From the NCBI GenBank assembly GCA_020638065.1, contig JACKJG010000007.1, positions 138,390-202,389 on the forward strand: a DNA stretch of 64,000 nucleotides, written 5' to 3'. Below are positions 22,679-30,780 of the stretch, piece by piece (position 1 is the first letter of the stretch; each line of letters opens with the position of its first letter). Made by a program: the position numbers and the translations under genes. Under the pieces are notes generated by a model, which saw only the letters and a list, made by a program, of their open reading frames with translations, did not search any database and was not told the origin of the DNA. The DNA is from Hyphomicrobiaceae bacterium (GTDB lineage Bacteria > Pseudomonadota > Alphaproteobacteria > Rhizobiales > Devosiaceae).

Positions 22679-23491
22679 TCAATCCTTGAGGCCGAGCACG
22701 TCGGCCATGCTGTAAAACCCAATTGGTTGCTCGACCACCCAGAGCGCGGCCCGGAGAGCCCCGGCGGCGAAAAGTCCGCGATCGTCGGCGTGGTGTGACA
22801 ATTCGATCCGTTCATGATCGGAGATGAACATGACGGTATGATCACCCGCCATGTTGCCGCCGCGCAGGGCCGCAAACCCAATGCTGCCCTTCTTGCGCTG
22901 ACCGGTAATGCCTTCGCGGGCGAGCACCGCGTTGGACTTGAATTCGATGTCCCGGCCCCGAGCGGCCGCGCGCCCGAGCATCAGTGCGGTGCCAGAAGGC
23001 GCGTCGACCTTGCGGTTGTGGTGCATTTCGAGCACTTCGATATCGAAACTCTCGTCAAGCGCTGCGGCGGCGCGGCGCACCAGCGATGCCAGAAGATTGA
23101 CGCCGAGCGAGAAATTACTGGCGCGGACGACGCGGATCTTGTCGCCGGCGGCGCGGAACTGGGCCTCGTCCTCGTCGGTGCAGCCGGTGGTGCCGACGAT
23201 ATGGGCTACACCCTTTTCGATCGCGAGCTCGCTCAGCGCCACTGAGGTATCGGGCTTGGTGAAGTCGATCAGCACGTCGGCCTCGGCAAGGGCATGTTCG
23301 GCATTTGCGGTCAGGGTGACGCCGACCTTGCTGCCCCCTGCGATGCGACCCGCATCTTGCCCGAGATCGGGGGAACCTTCCTTTTCGATGGCACCGACCA
23401 GCCTGGCGCCTTCGGTTTCAAGCACCGCTGCGATATTTTCACGGCCCATGCGGCCGGCAGCACCGGCAATTGCAATTCTGACTTCAGCCAT
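22679..23491 (-). CDS. dapB: 4-hydroxy-tetrahydrodipicolinate reductase
   Basis: A 270-residue enzyme that reduces the DapA product with NAD(P)H in diaminopimelate/lysine and peptidoglycan synthesis. The dinucleotide site is GAAGRMGREN (about 10-19), the conserved core is IVGTTGC, and the substrate loop is EMHHNRKVDAPSGTA with its catalytic His and Lys. The length is normal for the family. It precedes gpmA by 8 bp and follows pyrF after 64 bp on the same strand. Confidence 0.96.
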   Translation of the reverse strand: MAEVRIAIAGAAGRMGRENIAAVLETEGARLVGAIEKEGSPDLGQDAGRIAGGSKVGVTLTANAEHALAEADVLIDFTKPDTSVALSELAIEKGVAHIVGTTGCTDEDEAQFRAAGDKIRVVRASNFSLGVNLLASLVRRAAAALDESFDIEVLEMHHNRKVDAPSGTALMLGRAAARGRDIEFKSNAVLAREGITGQRKKGSIGFAALRGGNMAGDHTVMFISDHERIELSHHADDRGLFAAGALRAALWVVEQPIGFYSMADVLGLKD

Positions 23492-23555
23492 GATCGGCCT
23501 CTTTGCTGTTTGGCTTCGAGTTTAGCGCCGGGCCGCGCCGATTTGAAGGCGCGGA

Positions 23556-24290
23556 TCAGTGATGATGGTTATGATGATCGTGAATATGCGGCGGTGGCGC
23601 GCTGGCCATTTCACTCAGGATCGCGCCGGCCTCCTGGGCGGGACTTGGCGCCATGGTGATGGGACGGCCAATGACGAGGTGGGTCGCGCCGTGCGACAGT
23701 GCTTCCGCGGGGGTGACGATGCGCTTCTGATCGCCGTTATCCGCACCTCTGGGGCGGATGCCCGGGGTGACGATCGCCATGTCCTCGCGTACGAACTGGC
23801 TGACCAGTGCCGCCTCATAGGCCGAGCAGACAACTCCGCCCATCCCCGATTCCGCCGCCTGATGCGCCCGCAGGGCGACGAGCGATTCGATATCACGGTC
23901 ATACCCGGCCTCTTCGAGGTCTTCGTCGTCCATCGAGGTCAGAACCGTGACGCCCAGCAATCTGAGATGGCTACCCTCGGCGGCGCGGACGGCCGCGCGC
24001 ATGGCCCTGGGATAGGCGTGAACGGTCAACATGTGGGCGCCGGTTTCGGCTATGGCTGCGACGCCTTTTTCGACCGTGTTGTCGATGTCGAGCAGTTTGA
24101 GATCGAAAAAGACCTGTTTGCCGGCGGCGATCAGCTGCTTGCCAACCTCCAGCCCCTCGCCGCCATAAAAGAGCTGATAGCCAATCTTGAAGGACGAGGC
24201 GGCATCGCCGAGCTTGTCCAGAAGCATTTCAGCTTCGGCGCGGGTGGAAAAGTCCAGCGCCACTATCAGGCGCGGGTCGGCGTGAGCCAT
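23556..24290 (-). CDS. pyrF: Orotidine 5'-phosphate decarboxylase with His-rich tail
   Basis: A 244-residue TIM barrel catalysing the last step of UMP synthesis. LIVALDF, the catalytic FDLKLLDIDNTV (Asp-x-Lys-x-x-Asp; the usual Pro before Asn is Asp here) and the phosphate site VIGRPIT are all present. The last 11 residues are HIHDHHNHHH-like, seven of them His, beyond the conserved domain; this may bind metal or be neutral. A hairpin without U-tract (CCGCGCC/GGCGCGG) begins 2 bp after the stop. The start overlaps the upstream phosphatase gene by 25 bp. Confidence 0.95.
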   Translation of the reverse strand: MAHADPRLIVALDFSTRAEAEMLLDKLGDAASSFKIGYQLFYGGEGLEVGKQLIAAGKQVFFDLKLLDIDNTVEKGVAAIAETGAHMLTVHAYPRAMRAAVRAAEGSHLRLLGVTVLTSMDDEDLEEAGYDRDIESLVALRAHQAAESGMGGVVCSAYEAALVSQFVREDMAIVTPGIRPRGADNGDQKRIVTPAEALSHGATHLVIGRPITMAPSPAQEAGAILSEMASAPPPHIHDHHNHHH

Positions 24291-24889
24291 TTTGACATTC
24301 CCCTGAATCGCTCGATGGGCGTGAAGTCACACAAAAGCGTGCGGGCATCAAGATCAAAGACGAAAAAGTTGCCGCCACCCGAATGGGCGATGCTTCGCTG
24401 ATCCTCCGCTTGCGAAATCGGGCGGTTGCCCAACGCACATTTGAGAAGGGTCCCAACCCCGCCGTGTCCGGCGAAGAGGATCAAATCCGCCGAATGCTGG
24501 CTTTCGATTACAGCATCGGCCGCAGCAACGATGCGGCGTTGGGCGTCTGACGCCGTTTCCCAGCCCGAAAAGGACATACCCGGTTCCGAAAAGAAGCGAG
24601 CAACGGCTCTGTCGAAGTCGTTCTCACGCAGATAGCCGGTTGATGAGCGGTCGTTCTCGTTCATGTCCAGCCGGGAAAATCGCAAACCTTGCTGTGGTTG
24701 CAGGATTTCGGCCAATTGGACGGCCTTGGTTTCGGCGCTCGAAAAGCATGGCGTTTGTGGCGGAAGCGCCAGTTTCGCGGCAAAGGCCATTGCGCGGGCG
24801 CGTCCCTGCCGGCTCAATCCCCATGACGGAACCGGGACATCGGGGTTTATTTCGACTTCGGGATGCGTGACGTAGAGCCCCAGACGCAC
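24266..24889 (-). CDS. Histidine phosphatase family protein (variant active-site motif)
   Basis: A 207-residue member of the phosphoglycerate-mutase-like phosphatases. The usual RHG near the N-terminus is THP here (LYVTHPEVEI, His9), so the nucleophilic His stays but the phosphate-binding Arg and Gly are changed. The second His is present in LFAGHGGVGTLL. WGLSRQGRARAMAFA is the following helix. GTG 24889 starts 4 bp after the FMN reductase stop, and the end overlaps pyrF by 25 bp, so the three genes are probably cotranscribed. Whether it is still catalytic is uncertain. Confidence 0.8.
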   Translation of the reverse strand: MRLGLYVTHPEVEINPDVPVPSWGLSRQGRARAMAFAAKLALPPQTPCFSSAETKAVQLAEILQPQQGLRFSRLDMNENDRSSTGYLRENDFDRAVARFFSEPGMSFSGWETASDAQRRIVAAADAVIESQHSADLILFAGHGGVGTLLKCALGNRPISQAEDQRSIAHSGGGNFFVFDLDARTLLCDFTPIERFRGMSKWLTPTRA

Positions 24890-24893
24890 CGGA

Positions 24894-25445
24894 TCAGGTC
24901 CGATCGATCTGGATTGTCTTGAAGGCGGTGATCATCTGGTCGATCTTGGCATTGACCGATTGCTCGACCGGGTTGCCGTTTTCGTCGAACGCTTCTGAGG
25001 CGGGGCCGATACCAAGCATGCCGGGCACGACGAGCGCCCCGACCTTGGAGATGGTATCGCGCAGGTGGGACAGGGCCGAAACGGTGCCATATTTGCCCGA
25101 GCTCACCCCGCCAATGCCCCAGGTTCGGCCCCGAAAGACGCTCGGGGGAATGCGGCTGAGCCAGGCGAAAGTGTTGACCAGAAGCGGCGGCAGGGAGCCG
25201 TTATATTCGGGGGTCGCCACGAAGATGATTTCGTGCTCGCGGATCAGATCCGCCAAAGTGCGGGCCGTTTCGGGCACGTGATCGGGTTCGAGGTCTTCGT
25301 TGAAGATCGGCATGTCATAGTCGCTCAAGTCGACATGAGTGACCACAAACCCGGCCTCGAACAGGCGCTTGTCCATGTGGGCCTGCAACATCTGATTGTA
25401 GGAACCGGTGCGGATCGAACCGGACAGGGTCAGGGCTTTGCGCAT
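24894..25445 (-). CDS. NAD(P)H-dependent FMN reductase (flavodoxin-like)
   Basis: A 183-residue flavodoxin-fold oxidoreductase. LSGSIRTGSYNQ (7-18) binds the FMN phosphate and FVATPEYNGSLPPLLVN (about 75-91) is the family signature, as in azoreductase/chromate-reductase-like ChrR or ArsH-type enzymes. It probably transfers electrons from NAD(P)H to flavin, quinones or xenobiotics. It heads a tight minus-strand group with the phosphatase and pyrF, and is preceded by repeat C. Confidence 0.9.
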   Translation of the reverse strand: MRKALTLSGSIRTGSYNQMLQAHMDKRLFEAGFVVTHVDLSDYDMPIFNEDLEPDHVPETARTLADLIREHEIIFVATPEYNGSLPPLLVNTFAWLSRIPPSVFRGRTWGIGGVSSGKYGTVSALSHLRDTISKVGALVVPGMLGIGPASEAFDENGNPVEQSVNAKIDQMITAFKTIQIDRT

Positions 25446-25479
25446 GATTTGGCCTCTCCGCTCCGTTTACGTCAGGACT

Positions 25480-25546
25480 TTTGTTGATCGCGTTTCCGAA
25501 CCGCCGAACCGCCGAACCGGTCGCCAAATCGCCTGGAAACGCTCTA
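25480..25546 (-). repeat. Dispersed intergenic repeat, copy C (divergent)
   Basis: On the minus strand this begins AGAGCGTTTCCAGG, contains CGACCGGTTCGG and a short tandem of CGGTTCGG units (25498-25520), and ends CGGAAACGCGATCAACAAAA. It shares its ends and the CCGGTTCGG core with copies A and B but differs in the middle. Its first bases again form the stop codon of the gene before it (dnaJ, TAG of TAGAGC). Confidence 0.62.
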
Positions 25547-26683
25547 CCCACCCATATTGTCGAACAGGTCCTTGAGCTTGCCAAAAAAGCCGTGGCTCGT
25601 GGGTGAGTTGTCCTTGGTGGAAAGCTTGTCGAACTCTTCGAGCAATTCCTTTTGCCGCCTGGAAAGGTTTTGCGGCACCTCGACGTCCATCTGGACATAG
25701 AGATCGCCGATCTGGCTGGAGCGCAGAACCGGCATGCCCTTGCCCTTGAGCCGCACGCGCTGGCCGGGTTGCGAGCCATGCGGCACCTTCACCTTGGCGC
25801 GGGTGCCATCAAGGGTAGGCACTTCGAACTCGCCCCCAAGCGCCGCGGTCGTCATGGCGATGGGCACGCGGGCATAAAGGTCGGCGCCATCGCGCTTGAA
25901 GAGGTCATGGGGTTTGATCGAAACGAAAATATAGAGATCACCCGGCGAACCACCGCGCAGGCCTGCTTCACCCTCGTTGGCGAGGCGAATGCGCGTTCCG
26001 TCTTCGATGCCCTTCGGGATATCGACCGAAAGCTTGCGGTTTTCCTGCTTGCGTCCCTGGCCATTGCAGTCGGCGCAGGGCTGATCGATGGTCTGGCCGC
26101 GGCCCTGACAGGCGGGACAAGTGCGCTCGATGGAAAAGAATCCCTGCGAAGTTCGAATCTTGCCGTGACCCTGACAGGTGCGGCAGGTCGACATGCCGGT
26201 GCCCGGCTTTGCGCCGGTGCCCTCGCACGTTTCGCAGGAGACCATGGTGGGCACGTCGATATCGACGGTGCGGCCGGCATGGGCCTCCTCGAGGCTGATT
26301 TCGAGATTGTAGCGAAGATCGGAACCACGCATGGCCGAAGACCGGCCACGCCCGCGGCCGCCGCCACCCATGAAGTCGCCGAAAATGTCCTCGAAAATGT
26401 CGGACATTGACGAAGAGAAGTCCGGCCCGAAACCGCCGCCGGCGCCGCGTGCCCCATTGCCGAAGGCGGCGTGGCCGTAGCGGTCATAGGCCGCGCGCTT
26501 TTGCGGATCCTTGAGGGTGTCGTAAGCCTCGTTGACTTCCTTGAAGCGATGCTCGGCTTCGCTGTCGTCCGGATTGCGATCCGGATGAAACTGCATGGCC
26601 AGTTTGCGATAGGCACTTTTCAGGGTGACGGCGTCGGCCGTTTTGACGACGCCAAGAACCTCGTAATAATCTCTCTTCGACAT
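25544..26683 (-). CDS. dnaJ: Molecular chaperone DnaJ (Hsp40)
   Basis: A 379-residue type I DnaJ that stimulates the DnaK ATPase and delivers unfolded clients. J domain 1-70 with HPD in MQFHPDRNPDD, a Gly-rich linker, four zinc-finger repeats of CxxCxGxG type (CETCEGTG, CRTCQGHG, CPACQGRG, CADCNGQG), then the C-terminal substrate barrels (GSQPGQRVRLKGKGMPV). Unlike the usual dnaKJ operon, dnaK lies 1.9 kb upstream beyond an opposing gene, so dnaJ needs its own promoter in the 217-bp gap; I could not fix it. Confidence 0.97.
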   Translation of the reverse strand: MSKRDYYEVLGVVKTADAVTLKSAYRKLAMQFHPDRNPDDSEAEHRFKEVNEAYDTLKDPQKRAAYDRYGHAAFGNGARGAGGGFGPDFSSSMSDIFEDIFGDFMGGGGRGRGRSSAMRGSDLRYNLEISLEEAHAGRTVDIDVPTMVSCETCEGTGAKPGTGMSTCRTCQGHGKIRTSQGFFSIERTCPACQGRGQTIDQPCADCNGQGRKQENRKLSVDIPKGIEDGTRIRLANEGEAGLRGGSPGDLYIFVSIKPHDLFKRDGADLYARVPIAMTTAALGGEFEVPTLDGTRAKVKVPHGSQPGQRVRLKGKGMPVLRSSQIGDLYVQMDVEVPQNLSRRQKELLEEFDKLSTKDNSPTSHGFFGKLKDLFDNMGG

Positions 26684-26900
26684 CTATTCTGTTGCCGTTA
26701 GCCCGGGACACCAAACCAAGACCTTTCTGCCCGCTTCGCGCCGCAGGAGAAAGGCCGTGCCAATAGATAGGTATTGAAGGCGCCGCTTACCATAGGCAAA
26801 CTCCCTGAAACCATAGCAAATCTGCGCCTCTCACTGAAAAAGTGTCCGTGGGGCGCATGTTTTTCACAATGAACCGCTTCCTCGGGAGACAAGGTTGCAC

Positions 26901-28553
26901 ATGGGCGCAAGTGGACTTTCCAGAAAATGGGCCATGGGTTTGGCCGCACCGCTTTTCGGACTTGCGTTGGCCGGGACCGCCGTAGCCGGTGAGCCCTATG
27001 ACGCCATAGCATCGGGTCAGATGCAGAAGATGATCGATGCGATCATCTCCCGCTATGAGGATGCGGGGCTGAGCTGGAACGATGCCATCGTCTGGGATAT
27101 CGGCCCCTTCACGACCAGCTATTGGTATTATGATCAATATGAATACCGGATCGTTGTTGGCGCGGTGCCGCTCCCAAGCGAGGTGGCCGACTATTGGGAA
27201 AACTGGAGCGAGGTTCTGACCGACGGCCAGTTCGACCCGGACGCGTTTTTCATCTCGGACGAAGACGCGCTGGATCTGGCCCGCTTCAACCAGTTCATTC
27301 TGGCCACCCACGAATCGGCGCACGCGATCACCTATCGGTATGACAGCGAACACGTTGCGCGGCACGATTACGAGGTCAATTGCCGTGAATATTATGCGGA
27401 TCGTCTGACGGTCGCCATCCTCGATGATGCAGCCAAGGCGGATTCAAGAATCGCGGCGTGGCGTGATCGCTATCTCGATCTGATCACGGCCATGGGCGAC
27501 ACGATCCCCGAACAATACAGATTTCACATTTCCAGCTTCAAGGCCCTCGACAAGAATTGCGCGCTCATTCACGTGGCCCAGCCAAGCCCGGACTCGATGC
27601 AGGCCTACGCCTCCGCCTATTTCGAACGGCAGCGCGCGCTTCTGAGCACGCCTCTGCCCTCGTTTGATACCTTGGCCGCGCGACTTCTGTTTGCCCGGCA
27701 GGCGGAACGGTTCGCGCAATTGCCGCCTGTGCCTGAACGCGCCGGGCTGCAAATCGAAACCCTGGAGCGCGTCGCCAGATTCGATATCGGCTCTTCGTTC
27801 AACGATGTTGCCGACGGCTTTTCAGCGGATCAGGCCGCAGGATTTGCCCCCGATGGCAGTCTTTTTGTCCTGCGTGTGACCCGCGCAAGGGATTCGGACC
27901 ATGTTGCGGTCGAACTCGCGCGCCCTGGCGGCCCAAGAGCCATGCTGACCGAGGACTTCGAATGGCCGCGACACGATGCATTTCCGGAATTGTCGTCCAT
28001 GGCGATCGCCAATCCGGGTCTGATCTATCTCACGTTCGACGAATATCCGGGACGGTCGAGCCTGTTTGCGCTGGAAGAACAGGGCGGTTCCTGGGCGTTT
28101 CGCCAGTTGGCAAAATATCCCGGTTTTGGCAGCGCGCGCGTGATGCGCAAGAGCGATGGCAGCTTCCTTCTGGCCCTGTCTGATGTGTCCGGCGACACGG
28201 CGGACGGGCCCGGAAAGGGTTGGCGGGTGATCCCGTTCACGAGCGGGATTTCCCCGGACAGCGCCTATGAAGATATCAATGTCGAAATCGACGATCCGAT
28301 CGGAGCTGACCTTCAGAACCGGCTCTATTTCGACTATTTGCGCACGGTTCTGCGGATCGCCTCCGCAAGCGAAATCGATACCTTTCTGGGCACGTTCCTG
28401 GCCGGCAATCGCGATGGTCCGGTCAATTCGGCAGAACTGGACTGGGTGCTCGCCATGCAACCCATGGCTGATGGATCCATCCTGCTGCTCGATCGCGACA
28501 TTGCGGACCGTGACGCCTATCTCATCCGGCGGGTCGCCCCGCTTGGCCAATAA
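26901..28553 (+). CDS. Putative secreted zinc metallopeptidase with beta-rich C-terminal domain
   Basis: A 550-residue exported protein I do not recognise as a named family. Signal peptide: MGASGLSRKW, hydrophobic 11-29, cleavage near AVAG (27-30). Residues 137-141 are HESAH, an HExxH zinc motif, followed by EYYAD at 163-167, the spacing at which gluzincins place their third ligand. Cys161 and Cys220 may bond. Residues ~290-540 repeat short beta motifs (FAPDGSLFVLRV, IANPGLIYLTF, GSFLLALSD), resembling a propeller. AAGG is 6 bp before ATG 26901. It lies between dnaJ and dnaK in opposite orientation. Confidence 0.62.
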   Translation: MGASGLSRKWAMGLAAPLFGLALAGTAVAGEPYDAIASGQMQKMIDAIISRYEDAGLSWNDAIVWDIGPFTTSYWYYDQYEYRIVVGAVPLPSEVADYWENWSEVLTDGQFDPDAFFISDEDALDLARFNQFILATHESAHAITYRYDSEHVARHDYEVNCREYYADRLTVAILDDAAKADSRIAAWRDRYLDLITAMGDTIPEQYRFHISSFKALDKNCALIHVAQPSPDSMQAYASAYFERQRALLSTPLPSFDTLAARLLFARQAERFAQLPPVPERAGLQIETLERVARFDIGSSFNDVADGFSADQAAGFAPDGSLFVLRVTRARDSDHVAVELARPGGPRAMLTEDFEWPRHDAFPELSSMAIANPGLIYLTFDEYPGRSSLFALEEQGGSWAFRQLAKYPGFGSARVMRKSDGSFLLALSDVSGDTADGPGKGWRVIPFTSGISPDSAYEDINVEIDDPIGADLQNRLYFDYLRTVLRIASASEIDTFLGTFLAGNRDGPVNSAELDWVLAMQPMADGSILLLDRDIADRDAYLIRRVAPLGQ

Positions 28554-28581
28554 AAAAGGCCCGCCATGTGGCGGGCCTTTT
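28554..28581. terminator. Bidirectional intrinsic terminator
   Basis: A perfect 12-bp stem, AAAAGGCCCGCC with GGCGGGCCTTTT and an ATGT loop, lies between the stops of the metallopeptidase-like gene and the convergent dnaK gene. The A- and T-runs make it work in both directions. Confidence 0.92.
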
Positions 28582-28603
28582 GATGATTGCTTGCTAGCCA
28601 GGA

Positions 28604-30511
28604 TCAGGCAGATTTCTGATCGTCGTCGACTTCCTCGAAATCGGCATCGACCACATCGTCATCTTCGCCTTCGTCGGCCGCTTCCGCGGCGGCTTCGGCT
28701 TCGGCCTGGCTGGCCTTGTACATGGCTTCTCCCAGTTTCAGCGACGCTTCGCTGAGTGCCTGGGTCTTCTCGCTGATGATGGCGGCATTGTCGCCCTCCA
28801 TCACGCCCTTGAGGTCTTCAAGCGCAGCTTCGATCGCCTGCTTGTCGTCGTCGCCGACCTTGTCGCCATAATCCTTGAGCGATTTCTCGGTCGAGTGGAT
28901 CAGGCTTTCCGCCTGATTCCTGGCTTCGACCAGCTCGCGGCGCTTCTTGTCCTCGTCGGCGTGGCTCTCGGCATCCTTGACCATGCGTTCGATGTCATCA
29001 TCGCTGAGACCACCGGAAGCCTGGATGCGAATCTGCTGCTCCTTGCCGGTGCCCAGATCCTTGGCCGAAACGTTGACGATGCCGTTGGCGTCGATATCGA
29101 AGGTCACCTCGATCTGCGGCACACCACGCGGTGCGGGCGGAATACCGGTCAGATCGAAACGGCCGAGCGACTTGTTGTCCGCCGCCATTTCGCGCTCGCC
29201 CTGGGCGACGTTGATGGTCACGGCATTCTGGCTGTCTTCGGCGGTCGAGAAAACCTGGCTCTTCTTGGTCGGAATGGTCGTGTTGCGATCAATCAGACGG
29301 GTGAAGACACCACCAAGGGTTTCGATGCCCAGCGACAGCGGGGTCACGTCGAGCAACAGAACGTCCTTGACGTCGCCCTGAAGCACGCCAGCCTGAATGG
29401 CGGCGCCCATGGCCACCACTTCGTCCGGGTTCACGCCCTTGTGGGGCTCCTTGCCGAAGAATTCCTGCACGGTCTGCTGGATCTTGGGCATGCGGGTCAT
29501 GCCGCCGACCAGAACCACTTCGTCGATCTCGCCGGCCTGGATGCCCGCATCCTTGAGCGCGGCCTTGCACGGGGCAATGGTGCGCTTGACCAGATCATCG
29601 ACCAGCTGCTCGAATTTGGCGCGGGTCAGTTTGATCTGCAGGTGCTTCGGGCCCGAAGCATCGGCCGTAATGAACGGCAGGTTCACTTCGGTCTGGGTCG
29701 AAGAGCTGAGTTCGATCTTGGCCTTTTCCGCAGCCTCTTTCAGACGCTGCAGGGCGAGCTTGTCGGACCGAAGGTCGATGCCCTGATCCTTCTTGAACTC
29801 GTCGGCCAGATAATTGACCAGCACCATGTCGAAATCTTCACCGCCAAGGAACGTGTCGCCGTTGGTGGATTTGACCTCGAACACACCGTCGCCGATCTCG
29901 AGGATCGAAATATCGAACGTACCGCCACCAAGGTCATAAACCGCGATGATGCCGGTATTCTTCTTGTCGAGACCATAGGCAAGCGCTGCCGCCGTCGGTT
30001 CGTTGATGATGCGCAGCACTTCAAGTCCGGCGATCTTGCCGGCATCCTTGGTGGCCTGCCGCTGGCTGTCGTTAAAATAGGCGGGAACCGTGATCACGGC
30101 CTGCGTCACGTTTTCACCCAGGAACGATTCAGCGGTTTCCTTCATCTTGGTCAGGATCATGGCCGACACTTCAGCCGGCGACATGGCCTTGCCGTTTACT
30201 TCGACCCAGGCATCGCCATTGTCGGCTTTCACGATCTTGTAGGGGACAAGCTTCTTGTCCTTTTCGACCATCGGGTCGTCGAAGCGGCGCCCGATCAGGC
30301 GCTTGACGGCGAAGAGCGTGCCTTCCGGATTGGTCACGGCCTGCCGCTTGGCGGGCTGGCCAACCAGACGCTCGCCTTCGTCGGAGAAACCGACCATCGA
30401 CGGTGTGGTCCGCGCGCCTTCGGAATTTTCGATGACCTTGGGGTCCTTGCCGTCCATCACGGCAACGCACGAATTGGTGGTACCCAAATCGATACCGATG
30501 ACTTTAGCCAT
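28604..30511 (-). CDS. dnaK: Molecular chaperone DnaK (Hsp70)
   Basis: A 635-residue Hsp70: ATP-driven folding of nascent and heat-damaged proteins with DnaJ and GrpE. The N-terminal ATPase domain starts MAKVIGIDLGTTNSCVAV, with VYDLGGGTFDISI and VLVGGMTRMPKIQ; the substrate domain holds DVTPLSLGIETLGG; the lid ends in an acidic tail (GEDDDVVDADFEEVDDD). ATG 30511 has AGAGG 7 bp upstream and is preferred to ATG 30517. A sigma-32-type promoter lies 130 bp upstream. It is not followed by dnaJ. Confidence 0.98.
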   Translation of the reverse strand: MAKVIGIDLGTTNSCVAVMDGKDPKVIENSEGARTTPSMVGFSDEGERLVGQPAKRQAVTNPEGTLFAVKRLIGRRFDDPMVEKDKKLVPYKIVKADNGDAWVEVNGKAMSPAEVSAMILTKMKETAESFLGENVTQAVITVPAYFNDSQRQATKDAGKIAGLEVLRIINEPTAAALAYGLDKKNTGIIAVYDLGGGTFDISILEIGDGVFEVKSTNGDTFLGGEDFDMVLVNYLADEFKKDQGIDLRSDKLALQRLKEAAEKAKIELSSSTQTEVNLPFITADASGPKHLQIKLTRAKFEQLVDDLVKRTIAPCKAALKDAGIQAGEIDEVVLVGGMTRMPKIQQTVQEFFGKEPHKGVNPDEVVAMGAAIQAGVLQGDVKDVLLLDVTPLSLGIETLGGVFTRLIDRNTTIPTKKSQVFSTAEDSQNAVTINVAQGEREMAADNKSLGRFDLTGIPPAPRGVPQIEVTFDIDANGIVNVSAKDLGTGKEQQIRIQASGGLSDDDIERMVKDAESHADEDKKRRELVEARNQAESLIHSTEKSLKDYGDKVGDDDKQAIEAALEDLKGVMEGDNAAIISEKTQALSEASLKLGEAMYKASQAEAEAAAEAADEGEDDDVVDADFEEVDDDQKSA

Positions 30512-30644
30512 TTTCATACCTCTTTCTCAGCAGCCCCGAGGAGCGAGAACACTTGTCGCAAAGCTATTCTCATTGGCCAAATGGCCCGGAGCCCTAACTT
30601 AGATTGCGAGTTGCGTGAAAACAGGTCCAACGCACTTCGCGGCT

Positions 30645-30674
30645 CATATAGGGAGGGACCAAAGTCCCTTCAAG
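30645..30674 (-). promoter_or_regulatory. Sigma-32-type heat-shock promoter of dnaK
   Basis: On the minus strand CTTGAA (30674 downward) and CCTATATG (30652-30645) are separated by 18-19 bp, matching the alphaproteobacterial RpoH consensus CTTG-N17/18-CYTATNTG. It lies about 130 bp before dnaK, giving a long 5' leader. A GGGAC/GTCCC inverted repeat sits inside the spacer. Confidence 0.8.
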
Positions 30675-30780
30675 CAGCCGTTCGATGAAATTCTCCGGAC
30701 AGAACGGAGACTTTCCAGCCGATTGTTGTGTCACGGGGCCATCCTGGCCCCAATGAATGGGCGTTGCAGGCCGAACCCGC

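Noticed and set aside
28895..30688. A 597-codon open frame antisense to dnaK
   Set aside because: dnaK is certain on the other strand; the antisense protein has no domain and its length follows from codon bias.
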